Shown here piece by piece: positions 33,429 to 45,723 of a stretch of DNA of 64,000 bases (position 1 is the stretch's first letter; each line of letters begins with the position of its first letter). The stretch comes from Jaapia argillacea MUCL 33604 (lineage: Eukaryota > Basidiomycota > Agaricomycetes > Jaapiales > Jaapiaceae): positions 1,741,254-1,805,253 of the forward strand of contig KL197711.1 of the NCBI GenBank assembly GCA_000697665.1. The letters run 5' to 3'. A program made the position numbers and the translations under genes. The notes beneath the pieces are model-generated. The model was not told the DNA's origin. It saw nothing but the letters and a program-made list of their open reading frames with translations, and did no database searches.

Positions 33429-35457
33429 TCACTCCACGTAGGTCTCCGTTCCCTTCTTCCATACAGCTTTAGGACTATACTTCAGAGCCTTATCTTGCAT
33501 CCTCTCCTGAACAGTGATGTGGAAGTTCGGATGGGGGGCACAAATCTGGCGACCTCTGCCCAGGTGGAAGCTGTGCAATCGAAGAAACGCGGTTTCGATC
33601 AGTTCTGTGGCGGAACTCTAGTAATAGGGGAATTGACCAACCACCAAGTCTTATGCCAAACACCTTTAGCATCCTGCCAAGTATAATTAGTCGGAATGAT
33701 CTCCAACAACCACCACGCCCAATTCCCCTTCAGGCCCAACTCATCATGCATGGGCTCCAACGCATCCACCTTGTTCAACTCCCCGTCCTTATCATCGCTC
33801 GCAACGGTCGATGCTGGGTTGTTCAATTTCACCTCATTCTTGTCTGTCACCCCGAGCTGGAGTTGTTGGGGTTCGGAAGAGGTGGAAGGTTCCATTGGGA
33901 CGCGAACGCCGAATTCAGGTATGTTGAGGCGTTTGAGGGCGGATGCGTCAAAGAGGACGCCACATTGAGATGCTTGGATTTCGCGGATCATCCAGCGGAG
34001 GGTGATGTCTGCGAGGGAGTGGGGTGTTCCGTCTGCTACGGAGCCTCCACCGACGTCTGGAGGTAGAAGATGAACTGTCAGATCAGGGATCGTTGAGATA
34101 CTGAGTGGGGCGGCGACGGCACTAACCTCCGTGTACTCCGGCAAACCAGACCTCCAGGATGTCGGTCCCGCCTGGCATAGTATCCCCAAATACAGAGGCC
34201 TCCCCAGCGGAGGGAGAGCTAACCTGTGACAAGGGACCTTCCTTATTCTGAGGTGTGCTTCTTTGCGCCTCGATATCTTGGTCCTGGATGTCCTTCTTTT
34301 TGATCCCGTTCTGGGACGCCCTCCGCTTCTTGGAGAGTCGAGAGAAGAAACCGCCCAGGCCCTTTGGCTTCGTCGCTTTCTCGATGTGAGTTGCCATGCT
34401 TGTCGTGGAGGAAACGGGACTGTCGTACTCCGGATCAAGTCGTGCAGCCTGCTCATTCGGAGATGGGCGATGATACAAATTTGGCTGGAATTTTGTACGG
34501 TGCTAAAAGACGCTTTTAAAATCTAACGCCACCGATGAATAAAATGGATGGTCGCACCTCATCGAGGGACAGAGCATGCCTAAACGTCTTGATTGTCTCA
34601 TTCGCGGTTGTGAATGGCAAAGAACGACCCATAACGACGCCAACACTGGAAACCGTGTCCCATACGCCCACAAAGTCGACCTGAACTGTTCGACAGAAGG
34701 TTTGTTTAAACCCCGCCCCAAGCTCGACGTCTGCGGGACTGGTCTTTCTGTATAGCTTGTAGGCGAAGGGGATCTGCTGGTCATTATCTTTGGGAAGCAG
34801 GCCAACCTATGATGACAATCAATCTAGATTCATGAAGGATATTGAAGTCATACTTTGTGAAGCATGCCGGCCAGTGCGCGGGCAGTGTAAGCTCCTCTTG
34901 AAAATCCTGTTACAATGATGTGTCAAGCTGGGACAATATCAGTTCGGCGACAGTAGCTTCATACCGAAGAGGCAAATCTTGTCCCCAGCATTATAGTTCT
35001 GCATGAGGAATCTGTACCCGTCCATTACATGGGCATCGAGATACCTGATTACTGCATGAGCAGGTCCCTAAATGTTTCACAGTGGTGAACATACCATGCA
35101 ACAGCTTCATCCGCTATCTTGGCGACCCACTGGAATAGTGGCGAAACGACACCCGGCTGGAAGTAGGTGCCTATTCCGGCCTGTGGATGTATGTTTAATG
35201 AGACAGAGCTATGTGGGTTCAGAGGTAGAGCTGACCTGATAGTAACATAATTGTTCATGAAAGTCGTCCTTCTTGAGAAGGGAGAAGAGTCTAACAACGT
35301 TAGTGTTCTTGAATAAAATCAGGAGAAATCAGGAAAAATTCCACCGGGGAGGATTGTCAACACTTACATCTCCGTCGTACTGGTTCGCTGTGCCATCAAA
35401 GCAAAGGACCAAAACTCGTGGTTTGAGAGGGATGGAATCAGAATTCGTGTCGGTCAT
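33429..35457 (-). CDS. DUF2235 (Tle1-like) alpha/beta-hydrolase protein 1
   Basis: Member of the DUF2235 family, which shares its fold with bacterial Tle1 phospholipases. Several short exons start at MTDTNSDSIPLKPRVLVLCF followed by DGTANQYDGD. Later come YYQ-AGIGTYFQPGVVSPLFQW, MDGYRFLMQNYNAGDKICLF, the nucleophile elbow GFSRGAYTARALAGML (Ser), FCRTVQVDFVGVWDTVSSVG (Asp) and LEVWFAGVHGDVGGG (His). A low-complexity basic linker (KGLGGFFSRLSKKRRASQNG) separates Asp and His blocks. The C-terminus (DITLRWMIREIQASQCGVLF, then NWAWWLLEIIPTNYTWQD) ends KAVWKKGTETYVE. A complete triad is visible, so catalysis is likely. The physiological substrate in fungi is unknown. It lies in tandem with a paralogue 540 bp upstream. 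Confidence 0.88.
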
Positions 35458-35994
35458 AATGTCTGCTGCTCTACCCCCCGACGACTTGTGTGATATTTAT
35501 GGGACTGCGGAGTTCCCTCCACTTCTCTTCTCTCCAATTCCATCACATGTGCGTCTTCGAGGAGTGCTCTCATGGTGGGATGGAGCTTCTGAAGAATCGC
35601 GGTGGTGTGGAGGCTCTTGAGAAGACTTGCCTTTTTTGACAAAGTCGTCACAGATGGCAAACGCATCGACGTTCGCGGACTTTGATTTGCGAGCTTCCTC
35701 CTCGTCCGCCTCCCTCGACCACCAGATATATCCACGTCGGCATTGGTTCGAGAGCGCAAACGTTGGACAAGATGGAAGAGCCTCTCTTTCACATTTGTCG
35801 GAGCTATACACCACTTCCTCCGCTACCTACCTTTCCAAATGTAGCCCTTGCTTCTCCTGGGTAGGTTTGTCGATGTTCAGAGAGTTCAGTCGCTCAAGCG
35901 ATCTTCGATATGATAAAAATAGATGAGTACAACTACAAGCATATGGTACGTGTGCATTAGGTCGAACAAATAAAAGGTCATCACACAACCAACT

Positions 35995-37826
35995 TCACTC
36001 CTCGTAAGCCTCGGTTCCCTCGTCCCATTTCGCTTTTGGAACATACCCTACTTGGAGTCTCATCCGTTCCTTCACAGAAACGTGGAAGATCGGTCTCCTT
36101 TCTACAATTTGACGTCCTCGCCCATTGTTAGGTCTAAAGGGAGATACTGTCATTGAGGTGCGATTGACGGAAGATAGGGTGTACTTGCGTCCATGTCTTG
36201 TGCCAGACCCCGGCCTTATCTTGCCATCTGTATGGTGTTGGGAGGACTTCAAGAATCCACCATGCAACATTACCACGCCATGTTAGCTGGTCGTGTATTG
36301 GCTGCACTGCATTCGTGACATTGAATTCCTGATCGCGTTCTGCTGCCGTGGCTTCCACTCTTTCACTGTTACTGATGAAGGTTCCTCCCGGCGGTAACGC
36401 GATGGTCGGTGCCAAAGCCGGAAAGCCATCAAGTTGAAGAGCTTGGTCGTCAAAAAGGATCCCACACTGAGAAGCCTGTATCTCGCGGATCATCCAGTTC
36501 AGTGTGATATCGCAAAGGGCATGTTGTGTGCCGTCTGTGACGGCTCCACCTCCGACGTCTGCAATGAGATAAAGACATCAATCGCGATGTACGACCCAGC
36601 TGGGAAACGACTGACCTCCATGACATCCCGCGAACCAAAGTTCACGTACATCAGTACCACCGGCGACGGGACCACTTGGCCCCGCCTCGGAGGGATCAAC
36701 GTCAATGGGTTTATCAATACTCTTGCCATCTTCGGAAGGGATCCGAGCGACCGATGGACTGCCCCCTCCCTTTCCAGAAGGGTTTGAGTTCTGCTTCGTT
36801 GGTTGGGATTGTTCCGGAGAGTCACGGTGATAGAGACTTGGTCTAAACTTCGCGCGACGCTTCACAAGGTTTGACTCAGACCCCCAACTCCCTACTGAAG
36901 TGGTACATCGACTCACCTCGTCCAATGATAATGCATGTCTAAATATCTTTATGGTTTCATTCGATTTCGTGAAGGGCAGGGTCTTGTTCCTCAGGAGTCC
37001 CACACTTGCGACTGTGTCCCATACCCCGACGAATTCGATCTGGACGGTCCGACAGAAGGTTTTCTTGAAACCGGCGCATAGTTCGTGGTCGGCCTTCTTC
37101 GTCTTAGTGAAGATCTTATATGCAAAGGGAACCTGCTCATTATTGTCCTTTCCAAGGAGTCCAACCTGTGATGAGAACATGAGAACGATATCAACTAGTC
37201 ACATTTGTCTATCGAGAGCTGGCTCACTTTGTGCAACATTCCGGCCAACGCACGAGCAGTATAAGCTCCACGCGAAAACCCTTCGCAAAGAAATTCTCGT
37301 CAAAATGAGCCGAACTGGCCAAAGAAGAGACTTACCGAAGATGCATATCTTGTCTCCCGAAGAATAGTTTCGCATGAGAAATCGGTATCCATCCATAACG
37401 TGTGTATCGAGATACCTGGTGACAATATCAGCAACGGTTGATAAAGGATTGAGAAGGCATTGATCAACGTACCAAGCAACGGCATCGTCCAACATTTGTG
37501 CCCCCCATTGAAAAAGAGGGGAGACGACGCCTGGTTTGAAGTATGTACCTATCCCAGGCTGTGAAGGAACTTGAATCAATACCTCAGTAGATGTGACGAC
37601 ACAGGTATACTCACCTGGTAATAGCACAGTTGTTCATCAATTTTATCCTTCTCTAAGAGAGAGAACAATCGAACAACGTTCGTGTTCTAAAGAACGAATT
37701 TAACAGTGGCACCAAGAGGGGGGTAACCTTACTCACATCTCCGTCATACATATTGGAGGTTCCGTCAAAGCACAGAACAAGCAAACGAGGTTTGCGAGCA
37801 CATGGGGTAGCAGTAGCGTCCGACAT
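35995..37826 (-). CDS. DUF2235 (Tle1-like) alpha/beta-hydrolase protein 2
   Basis: Tandem paralogue of the preceding gene with the same exon plan. It starts MSDATATPCARKPRLLVLCF and continues DGTSNMYDGD; a further in-frame ATG lies 39 nt upstream. Motifs are PGIGTYFKPGVVSPLFQWG, YRFLMRNYSSGDKICIFG, GFSRGAYTARALAGMLHK (Ser), TVQIEFVGVWDTVASVG (Asp) and LWFAGCHGDVGGGAV (His). The linker between Asp and His differs from copy 1: shorter, Gly/Ser/Pro-rich and acidic rather than basic. The C-terminal domain has DITLNWMIREIQASQCGILF, WWILEVLPTPYRWQDKAGVW and ends KWDEGTEAYEE. The catalytic parts are far more similar than the linker, so the copies have kept activity but diverged in regulation or partners. 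Function is unknown. Confidence 0.88.
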
Positions 37827-38308
37827 GGTGGGTAGTGGGCCATCCCGAACACGGTGAACTCTCAATACTTATGGGTGTCCAGTTGGACAGCATCGTTACT
37901 ATATTGGTCAACATACGTGGGTGTCGGCAGCATTGAATATATTGACAGTCGGTGCCATCAATCAATCATCTGGTCTGAAGGTTCTGAAGTGCCCCGGAGA
38001 GGAAGGAAGTCCACATTAAGCGCCCACCCAAGGACGAATCCCGTGGCGTGATGTAAAACGTGATCTGTGCTCCATGCTCCCAAACAATGTGGCGGTGTTA
38101 TGATATCCCCGACCCGCCCCAATGTGGCAGACACCGTGACTCCCATAGCATAGCATAAAGTATAGCATAGGATGGAAGAGACGGATATCTATCATCGTTC
38201 CTCCGATATACTCGGGATAAGATGGTGCAACAAAGTCAGATATGGAGACGCATCTAAAACAGGTTGGAAGCCGCCAAGCCCTCGACATGACCTTCCCTCA
38301 ATCAGTGA
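37827..38308. promoter_or_regulatory. spacer with upstream region of DUF2235 protein 2
   Basis: A 480-bp spacer between the 5' end of DUF2235 protein 2 and the 3' end of AMP deaminase (both minus strand). It contains a short tagcatagcataaagtatag repeat near 38147. No gene is called. Confidence 0.4.
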
Positions 38309-41300
38309 TCAGTGCATCTGACCCGGGGAACTGCGAATCATCTTTAACTCCTCCAAGAGAGTCTGATGTCTGAACGCAAGCCGAATATCGGGAACGTTCG
38401 TCTGTGGACGTATTAGAGAGAGGCTGACGGGAATATAACGGCTGCTCACCTTGTGGATGTCGTTTCCAGCGGCGCCGGGTAGGTACCACTGTTGGCCTAA
38501 CCAGTGCCTCTTGACCTCCATCTCAAACCCACTCTGGATCACGGAGTTTCGGGCGAGCTCGGCCAAGGAGCTCTGGGGCATCTTGTAGATCTACAACCAA
38601 GCATTAAATCAAGACATGAAACTCCAACTCATAGCCTTACATGCGCAGCAACGCTGTACTCTTCCAACAAGGGCTCCTGGGGACACGTAAATACGGGTAT
38701 CACGGAAACGTTCGTTGCACTGACCTTGGTGAAATGGAATTGCAAGGGATCGTCCGTACTCAAACTGACGTTGAGACCAGTCTTGAAGAAATCGGGCAGC
38801 GGATTTCTCTCGTACGTCAAGAACAATGCATTGTTGCTGAGAGGACTCATAGCAATTCCGATTTGCTTGAGATAATAGAGGTATTGTAGAGCTGGAACCT
38901 TCCTCAAGAGGATACCATGGGCGATGGAATGGGCTGTTAAGAAGGCCGAAGTCAGATGGTCCGTGTCCCCCGCTTCGCCACAGTGAGGGCGGAACACCAG
39001 GGTATCTGGGAATAGTGATGTCGTCAGCCGGCACCGTAGAGGGAGGAGAGTAGCGGCATACTGAATCCACGCGCTTGACGCCAGTTATTGAGACTCGCGA
39101 TGTTCGCAAACATATAATACAGCCTGAAGCCAGAGTAGATCAGAACTCGGGGATGTCTGCGTCGCCTGAGAATTAGGAACGTACCAATATGAGTAAGGGG
39201 GAGACTGTTCTAAGTTCCAGAGTCGGGGATATGGAAATTTCTTATGAATTCGTCGCTCCGACTTCGATTCGTCATCAACAGTGTCGAATCCGATTACACG
39301 CTGAAGAAATACGTGCAACTCGGGGTGTGATCTGGGATCCTTCGTCACTTCAAAGAGCGGTTTGAAGACATCTGCAAGGAAAGTCAAATTGTCAGATACA
39401 CGAGTTCGAGACAGGCAAATTGGAAGTAATGGTATCCAAACGTACTGCGAACGATATCTTCGAACGTATTGATGGACCCGTTCTGCTTGTAGACATCATA
39501 CAATCGCGGAACTTGGATGAGCCAGCGAACGTTGTGAGAGAAGAGCTTGTGGTTCACGATCCACTTTGCGAGCTTATCCCATTCATCTTCAGCTCGTCCG
39601 TAAATACTGATTCGCCATTCGCAATTCTACGTGGCCCAGGTTGATTCAAAGAAGCAACGTATGGCAAAATTAGCCTTACCTGGTATTTGCTTTGCTCGAG
39701 ATCCGTCATCACCTCTACAAAGCATCTGGTGTCACTTCCTGGTAGAACAAGATATAGTCTGTCACACACACCTTTGGTAAGTTCGGCCAGGTACCTTCCT
39801 TGGATAAGATTATCCGTCTTCAAGAAGATCTCTCTCAGTCTTGACTCCCCGATTGGATTATACTTCAAGTTGAATTTATCGAATCGATGGAACGAGTCTT
39901 GATGAGCGTGCATATCAAGGGTGTCGATGGAAAGGTCGTAGGCAGTGAGGTTGAGCGAATCGAATACTTGTTCAAGTGTCAGATGTTTGCCATCACGGAA
40001 TATAACAACATCCTGTGGTTGTAGGTAGTCAGCAGGAAGGATTAAGCCGGCAAAATCGACACCGTACCTGAGGACTCCGTTTCATTTTCGACTTGATGAA
40101 ACGAAGCAAGTGTTTCTGGTTCATGCTGCTCGAGTGGTGGACGTGGGTGTCCACCTTGCGAACGTTGTAGAAATCACTGGAATTCATGTCAACCCAAGCA
40201 CAATGACTTCTTCTGAAAACGAGATACTCACCGATGTGGAACCCGCTGCGATGCCATGTCGACCAATCAGTCCAAGGATTGAGTGGACCCAGAGTGCAAG
40301 TATGCGAACCTTCATGTCCGCCATCTCTTGAAATTCGTTGAGGAGCGTATACATGGTGAATTTGCTGGAAAGATACTGAAGTCTTCGGTAGGCGAAGCTC
40401 TTCGCGGGGCCGTCAGAGATAGCATTGAGCACGAAATCAAGATCTATAAAGTATTCTCGGATATCTGGAATCTGGTATTTTGGCTTCTTCTCCTCGACTG
40501 GAGAAGGGATGAGAATTCAAGTTTCAATGAGGAAACATGGAACTGACTTTTCGCATCTTCATATACTTGATACACTCCCTTCTCATCCAGTTCAAAATCC
40601 CAGTCATGCGCGGCAGGTACGGCGCAATCCTCAAATACAAAGTCCTCTTCTTCATGCTCGCCACTCGGTTGCACTTGCGTGTGGTCCTTCCAGCGCCAAT
40701 GGGGAGGTGGAGGTTTGGGGTAGATTCTCCATGGCTCGTGAGGACTCTTCTTTGGGCGCGAGGCTGGAGCTGACCAGTTGCCATCCGGTCTGACACTCGC
40801 TACATCCGCTAACCCATCTGGCAATCCAGAAAAGACGCCATCATGGTCTCGAGGATCATCGCCTAATCGTTGCTTGGACACTGTCATGTACTTGTCTCGA
40901 AGAGTGAGACATTTTTCGATATATTGGAATATCCTAGCGAGTTCGGCAGTGATAACAGTGTCGGGGTGGAGGAAGTCTGAGGTAAGGACAAGCAAGTGGA
41001 GTCAGGATCGTTTCTATCTCGTCCCAGAATATGGAGGCTTACCGGGGGCTCTGGTTTCTGCCTCAAAACTCTCACCCTCTTCGAACGGGGTCTCTTGAAT
41101 AGTCACTTCGGGTCCAAGAACGGACGGCAACCTGAAGCTGCCGGCCATAGAAATATTGCCATCAACGTGTCCGTCGTGCGCGTCCAAGCGAGGAGAACCT
41201 CCGTAAGCTGAGACGACTTGGGATGATGCATCTGATCCACGTCGATGCGCCCAATACTTTTCCTCGATCTGGAGGGCTACGTTACATACAAGCGTCTAAC

Positions 41301-41491
41301 TGAGTCGATATTTATGAAGGACGCACGTGTCGTAGGCTCTTCTCTTCCTGGTACCCGAAAAACCCATCCTTCGCCTCTGGTATCTGAAGTCCTGGCGACC
41401 CAAGATCCGAAGCAGAGGAGCCTCTCGACAAGCCGTTCGTCTCATCCTGAGCTTTCTCCTCGCCGCTCTTGGATATCGATGGAGTGGACAT
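38309..41491 (-). CDS. AMD1: AMP deaminase
   Basis: Deaminates AMP to IMP in the purine nucleotide cycle. Many short exons. The N-terminal part ([20 protein letters not shown]) is Ser/Glu-rich and probably regulatory, followed by [20 protein letters not shown] and an [20 protein letters not shown]-like block (here [20 protein letters not shown]). The catalytic domain opens with [20 protein letters not shown] (zinc-binding HVH) and [12 protein letters not shown]. It proceeds through [58 protein letters not shown] (zinc His and Glu-Ala-Gly) and the family signature [20 protein letters not shown]. It ends [20 protein letters not shown] then SSPGQMH and TGA. Length and motif order fit fungal Amd1. 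The first coding exon boundary (donor GTGCGT about 41330) is inferred. The zinc and Asp residues needed for catalysis are present. Confidence 0.93.
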
Positions 41492-44400
41492 GCCTAATCA
41501 GCGAGTCAGTGGACTTGAAGGCGAAGATGGCAGCCTGAGAGCACGACAAGCTCCGCGAGCTTTTCGTCAGTCGGCACGTACGGCGACAGGCCACCCCGTA
41601 TAGGCCCATGCTGGCCATCGCTGACGAGTTTTCTTGACCTCCCCTGTTCTGCATGTTCGTGTTCATGTGGGTGACCTCACCCAGTAGCCGGAGACATGAT
41701 CGACACGAGAGTTGAAATATTTGCAAATCTCTGAGACTCTGACGCCTCGGTCTAGTTCCTCTCCAACCACTGCTTTACCATGGTCGCGTCGCTTCTCCAA
41801 GCACACCCAACAGAGGACAGGTTTTGCAGCGAGTGTTAGGCCCTGACAAGTCGTCGTATCGTACCTCTCGGATCAATGCTGCAAGGTCTGTTGTGCTTCC
41901 CGTCTCTGTCCTTGGTATTTTTCACAGAGTCTCGCCTAGGATATAAGTTACATAGCAGTTTGATGTCCCCCTGACTCCTGCTTTTTGAACACACGTATGC
42001 TGCGGGGTTTGATGCTTGTGAGATCGTCGGCTTTAAGGGCTTATTTTCATCATCCCTCGTCTCATCTCTCCGGAGTCGGAACCGACAACGACAGAATCTC
42101 TCGGCTACGTGTTCTCTGATCGAGTTGGATCAGACTCACTCGAAGGAACAATATCCTGACTTTCAGTTCCGCCCGAGAACTCCCATCGATATCTTCTTCT
42201 GCAAAAGGGGAACAAGTAAGCGATAGGGTAGGCTTATTTCACTCTCCTTAGCTGTCGGTATTCTATTACGGACCGATCTCAGCCATGCTTATCGCTCTCG
42301 CAAGGAGCCAGGTAAGTTGCCGATGCTACGTGTTCTCTGCATCGACGCGGACTTTTTGCTGTACGACACGCCTCACCTGGTCACGGTCGTGAGTCGTCGC
42401 CCTCACAAGTAATTCAGCGGGTCGCCACTCATTTACTCTTCCCAGCCCCACGGACTCCCCCGAAGTTGGCCTTGTGAAATGCTCAAGCTCAGATTATATT
42501 CTACATCCTTCCGAGACCTGCCAAGGGGGCATTTGGCGTTCCCCGTCTCTATGCCGTTACTCTGCAAACCGTATCGCATAGTCTTCGGGAACGTGGGCAG
42601 CTAAAATTTCTTGCTTCGAAGAGACCAGGATCTTGCCGACGATGGCATCTCAAACGTCCGTACCTCGCAAACGAGCCTCCAAATTTCCCAAGAACACAAC
42701 ATTCCTGTTCCTATTCCACGCATCTTATCCTGAGCAATGCAATTATTCTCGGGCCACACCTGCCACTCTAATCAACCGTCGGATACGCTCCGAAGTCTTC
42801 TCTTCCCACCATCAAAAGTATGTACCCATTTTAGCTGCCCTTTTGCTCCTCTCAGGTACAGATTTCCATATTCACCTTTTGACCTCCGCTAGGACGTATC
42901 TCAGAACGGAGCGTGACTATCCTTCTCGTAGGTTGATCATTTTTGACCTGTGTTCCACAAGCTCTGACCTTTCTCCTGGGAAGATCCCGGGCCAATCCAA
43001 TCCACGACACCTTTTCTTAGTGAGGAGGATTGCCGTGATACTAGGACCTTTGCCGACCCATGATCCAGGGGAAGGTTCTCGGTATATCGCTCATGTTCGT
43101 CGTATGCATCTGTGGCACTCTCCTCTTCGGTGTCAGTCGAGGGAGCAGAGAGCTGCCATCTTCTGTCAAGTTTTCTCCTTAGGAGAGGAAGAAGGTTGAC
43201 GTTGTTCTGTGATCCAATCGACGGCTCGGGTTCAGGCCCATCCGCGGAGATGAGGGACGACTCCCGGCGTCCAAATGGCGAGGTGGTTTCATTCGAAAGA
43301 ACCCCCCCGGCTGTTGCCCTGTTACATCCATTCCCAAGCGATGCATACAACTGACAGCCGGATGCGCACTTCGTTCTGGTATGTCATAATGTCGTTGCTT
43401 CGATTGTTCACTAGGTATCTCCTCATCATTCTGCATTTATCAGCTCGGTTTTGCATTCGCCCCTCAGAGACGAGACATTCAAGACCGTCCCATCCTTCTT
43501 CATATATCCATCTTCTCCAGGCACAGACAGACGGAAGGTCGATAAACCTGGACCCAACACAAAACTGTGATGGTATATAGGCAAATCGAGTATTTGCTGT
43601 CGGTACATCCCCTGATTTAAGGACCTCGGACAGCTTCAATCTAGGCATTCACCTGAACGCCGAGAAATGAAAAACCTAAATTCGTCGCGTTCTGCAAGTG
43701 AATTGAATTATGAGCACCGTTCTGTTATCAGTGGTTTGTTCCCGATGTAGCGCGAGTCTTCCGGTGATTGCACCCCTCCTTGACGGAACTTATTCCACTT
43801 GATTCGAAATGCATAGGGCGACCAGGGGTTAGGGACCCGAACGGCGGTTCAGAGAATCAAACGGCCGAAGTCCAAAGAGCTATGTTGAATGATAGGAGCC
43901 ATAAAATGATAAGGGTGGACAAATTCCAACGGCCTTACGAGTGGTCTTGACCATGTATGGGACTCGACGTGATGGACTTAGGGCTTGTGAATCAAAGTGG
44001 TTTCGAATACTTGGACATGTATTGGACTTGGTAGGGTTCCTAATGGATGAGTGGGTTCTTTCCTGTTGATCTTCCGCTGCAATTTGACTGCGCTAAGCCA
44101 GAATGACACTAACTGTGTATGTTGCAGACAATTCAGGAAATTTTAAGTCGTACAACGAGTGACAGAACCACAGGGGGCTGCGTAACGATTGTCAGATGTT
44201 CATGAAGGTTCGAAGGTGGTCCCATCGTGCTCCGGGAGGAGTGTTAGTTCGATAAGTAGGATTTCTCCACTCCTGAACTGAATTGGCTAAGTTCTGAGCT
44301 TTGTCGCGAACCGAGCATCCCTCCACGAGGTCCTTGTCGTCCCAGACTTGAAAAAACGATTCAAATGTCCTCCCACTGCGGCCACAGGTACAGCACTTCA

Positions 44401-44704
44401 AAGATTTATGTCCCCTTTTGGTTGAAAGTTAGACAGGGAAGATATCGAGGGAAAAATGCGTGGCCAGTTGTTGGTATTGAGCACCACTCTGAGGAAAGGT
44501 GAACTTTGTCGTGGGGTAAGTGGGGTCCCATGTTTTTGCGGAGGCCAACTCAAATATTCAGGAGAACTGAGGATAAACAGCAGCAGAGCGATAATGAACC
44601 ATGCTTGATTCACACAAAGGCAAGCCCGGGTGCCGAAGCGCTGAGGCTCTCAAGTAGTTTTCGAGGGTTAACAGTGAATCGTGCAATGCTTCGCTGCGTT
44701 GAGG
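41492..44704. other. 3.2-kb region without a firm gene
   Basis: This contains the AMP deaminase upstream region and then sequence with overlapping frames on both strands. On the plus strand 42642-43199 is open (starting MASQTSVPRKRASKFPKNTT); on the minus strand 42937-43350 and 43322-43648 are open (the latter with LKLSEVLKSGDVPTANTRFA). None has a recognisable domain, and the three overlap each other, so at most one could be real. 43650-44700 holds nothing I can support. Confidence 0.4.
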
Positions 44705-44771
44705 AGGTGGGCCGTGACATCCAGACGTGACATCCACGTTGCACGGAAGTAAATGCAGGTCAATCCCGAGT

Positions 44772-45503
44772 CTAATACTTGGTATCTTCAAGTTTCGCGG
44801 CCATCAGCCTACCATTGAACGCGTAGCTGATCTCTCCGACCTCAATCCTGGTTTCCAGAATGCTCCGATGAATTCTCAGAGCAAGATTACAAATGGGCAG
44901 CCTATCCACCCAACTGGAGTCTTCAACCGACTTCGGGATCGACGGTATGCATTCTCCAGGATACCTGATCATCCTGCGATATGGCTTCTTGACCTGAGCA
45001 ATCTTGATTTTTTCCCATTCGAAATCCGATTTGTACAAGGTGACGCATCGATGAGGGATTCTTGGGCCAGTGGGACAGGAGAAGATAGTCCAAATTTCTC
45101 GCAGTCGGTATTCCATTTGACCCCTGGACACACCTTTTAACATCAATCCTTTCTCCCACCACTGGGGAGGTAAGATTCCGACTCGGAAGCGTTCCAGGCA
45201 TTGACGCAGGCTCTGGTCATAGTACGGCCCCCACCCACCAGACCAACTTTGTGAGCGATCGTCGTCTCTAACAATCGACATAGTGCGACTGATTGTATTT
45301 CTACTAGCATGGATCTCACCGACGTCACCCTTTGTGAAACCGTGGTCCAGGATTAGATGGGATCCTGCATCATTCCGAGATCCACATGTATCGAAGGAAA
45401 GCCATTTGCCTCTCTTCGTCTTCACTCCGGTGTCTCTGCGCAGCGTCATTCTGGGAAAGTCGGAGCGATAGCCAATGTTGACTTGCAAAGAGAGGAGGGT
45501 CAT
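44772..45503 (-). CDS. uncharacterised frame inside the duplicated segment
   Basis: A 243-codon frame from ATG (MTLLSLQVNIGYRSDFPRMT) with FDTCGSRNDAGSHLILDHGF and GILPPQWWEKGLMLKG. It is repeated in the right copy, where the counterpart (about 49832-50240) is shifted in frame, and again as a decayed inverted fragment at 59.19 kb. No domain is recognised. Three decaying copies suggest a dispersed repeat rather than a conserved gene. The frame could be a fast-evolving gene or simply an open stretch of repeat. Confidence 0.25.
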   Translation of the reverse strand: MTLLSLQVNIGYRSDFPRMTLRRDTGVKTKRGKWLSFDTCGSRNDAGSHLILDHGFTKGDVGEIHASRNTISRTMSIVRDDDRSQSWSGGWGPYYDQSLRQCLERFRVGILPPQWWEKGLMLKGVSRGQMEYRLREIWTIFSCPTGPRIPHRCVTLYKSDFEWEKIKIAQVKKPYRRMIRYPGECIPSIPKSVEDSSWVDRLPICNLALRIHRSILETRIEVGEISYAFNGRLMAAKLEDTKY

Positions 45504-45723
45504 GCCGAGCCAACCCAAACTAATGTTACCCCTGGGCAAATGGCTTCACCAGGGCGCTCTGATCATTCACAAGTCCTACTCCAGTCTCCCCCGGATCCGC
45601 TCCGCGAACTTCTCTTCCCACCACCCGTCTTGCACGCTGAAATCATCACCCCTCTACCGAGCCGAGTCTAAATGGGGGCGATGGCTTGGATTGCCTCGTC
45701 GTCCGTCAAACACAATCCACATC

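Noticed and set aside
42642-43199. Plus-strand frame of 185 codons beginning MASQTSVPRKRASK as a gene
   Set aside because: No domain, and an overlapping minus-strand frame looks equally coding. Neither can be preferred.
43322-43648. Minus-strand frame with LKSGDVPTANTRFAYIP as a peroxiredoxin start
   Set aside because: Only the first residues recall the family; no thioredoxin fold motif or peroxidatic cysteine block follows in any frame.
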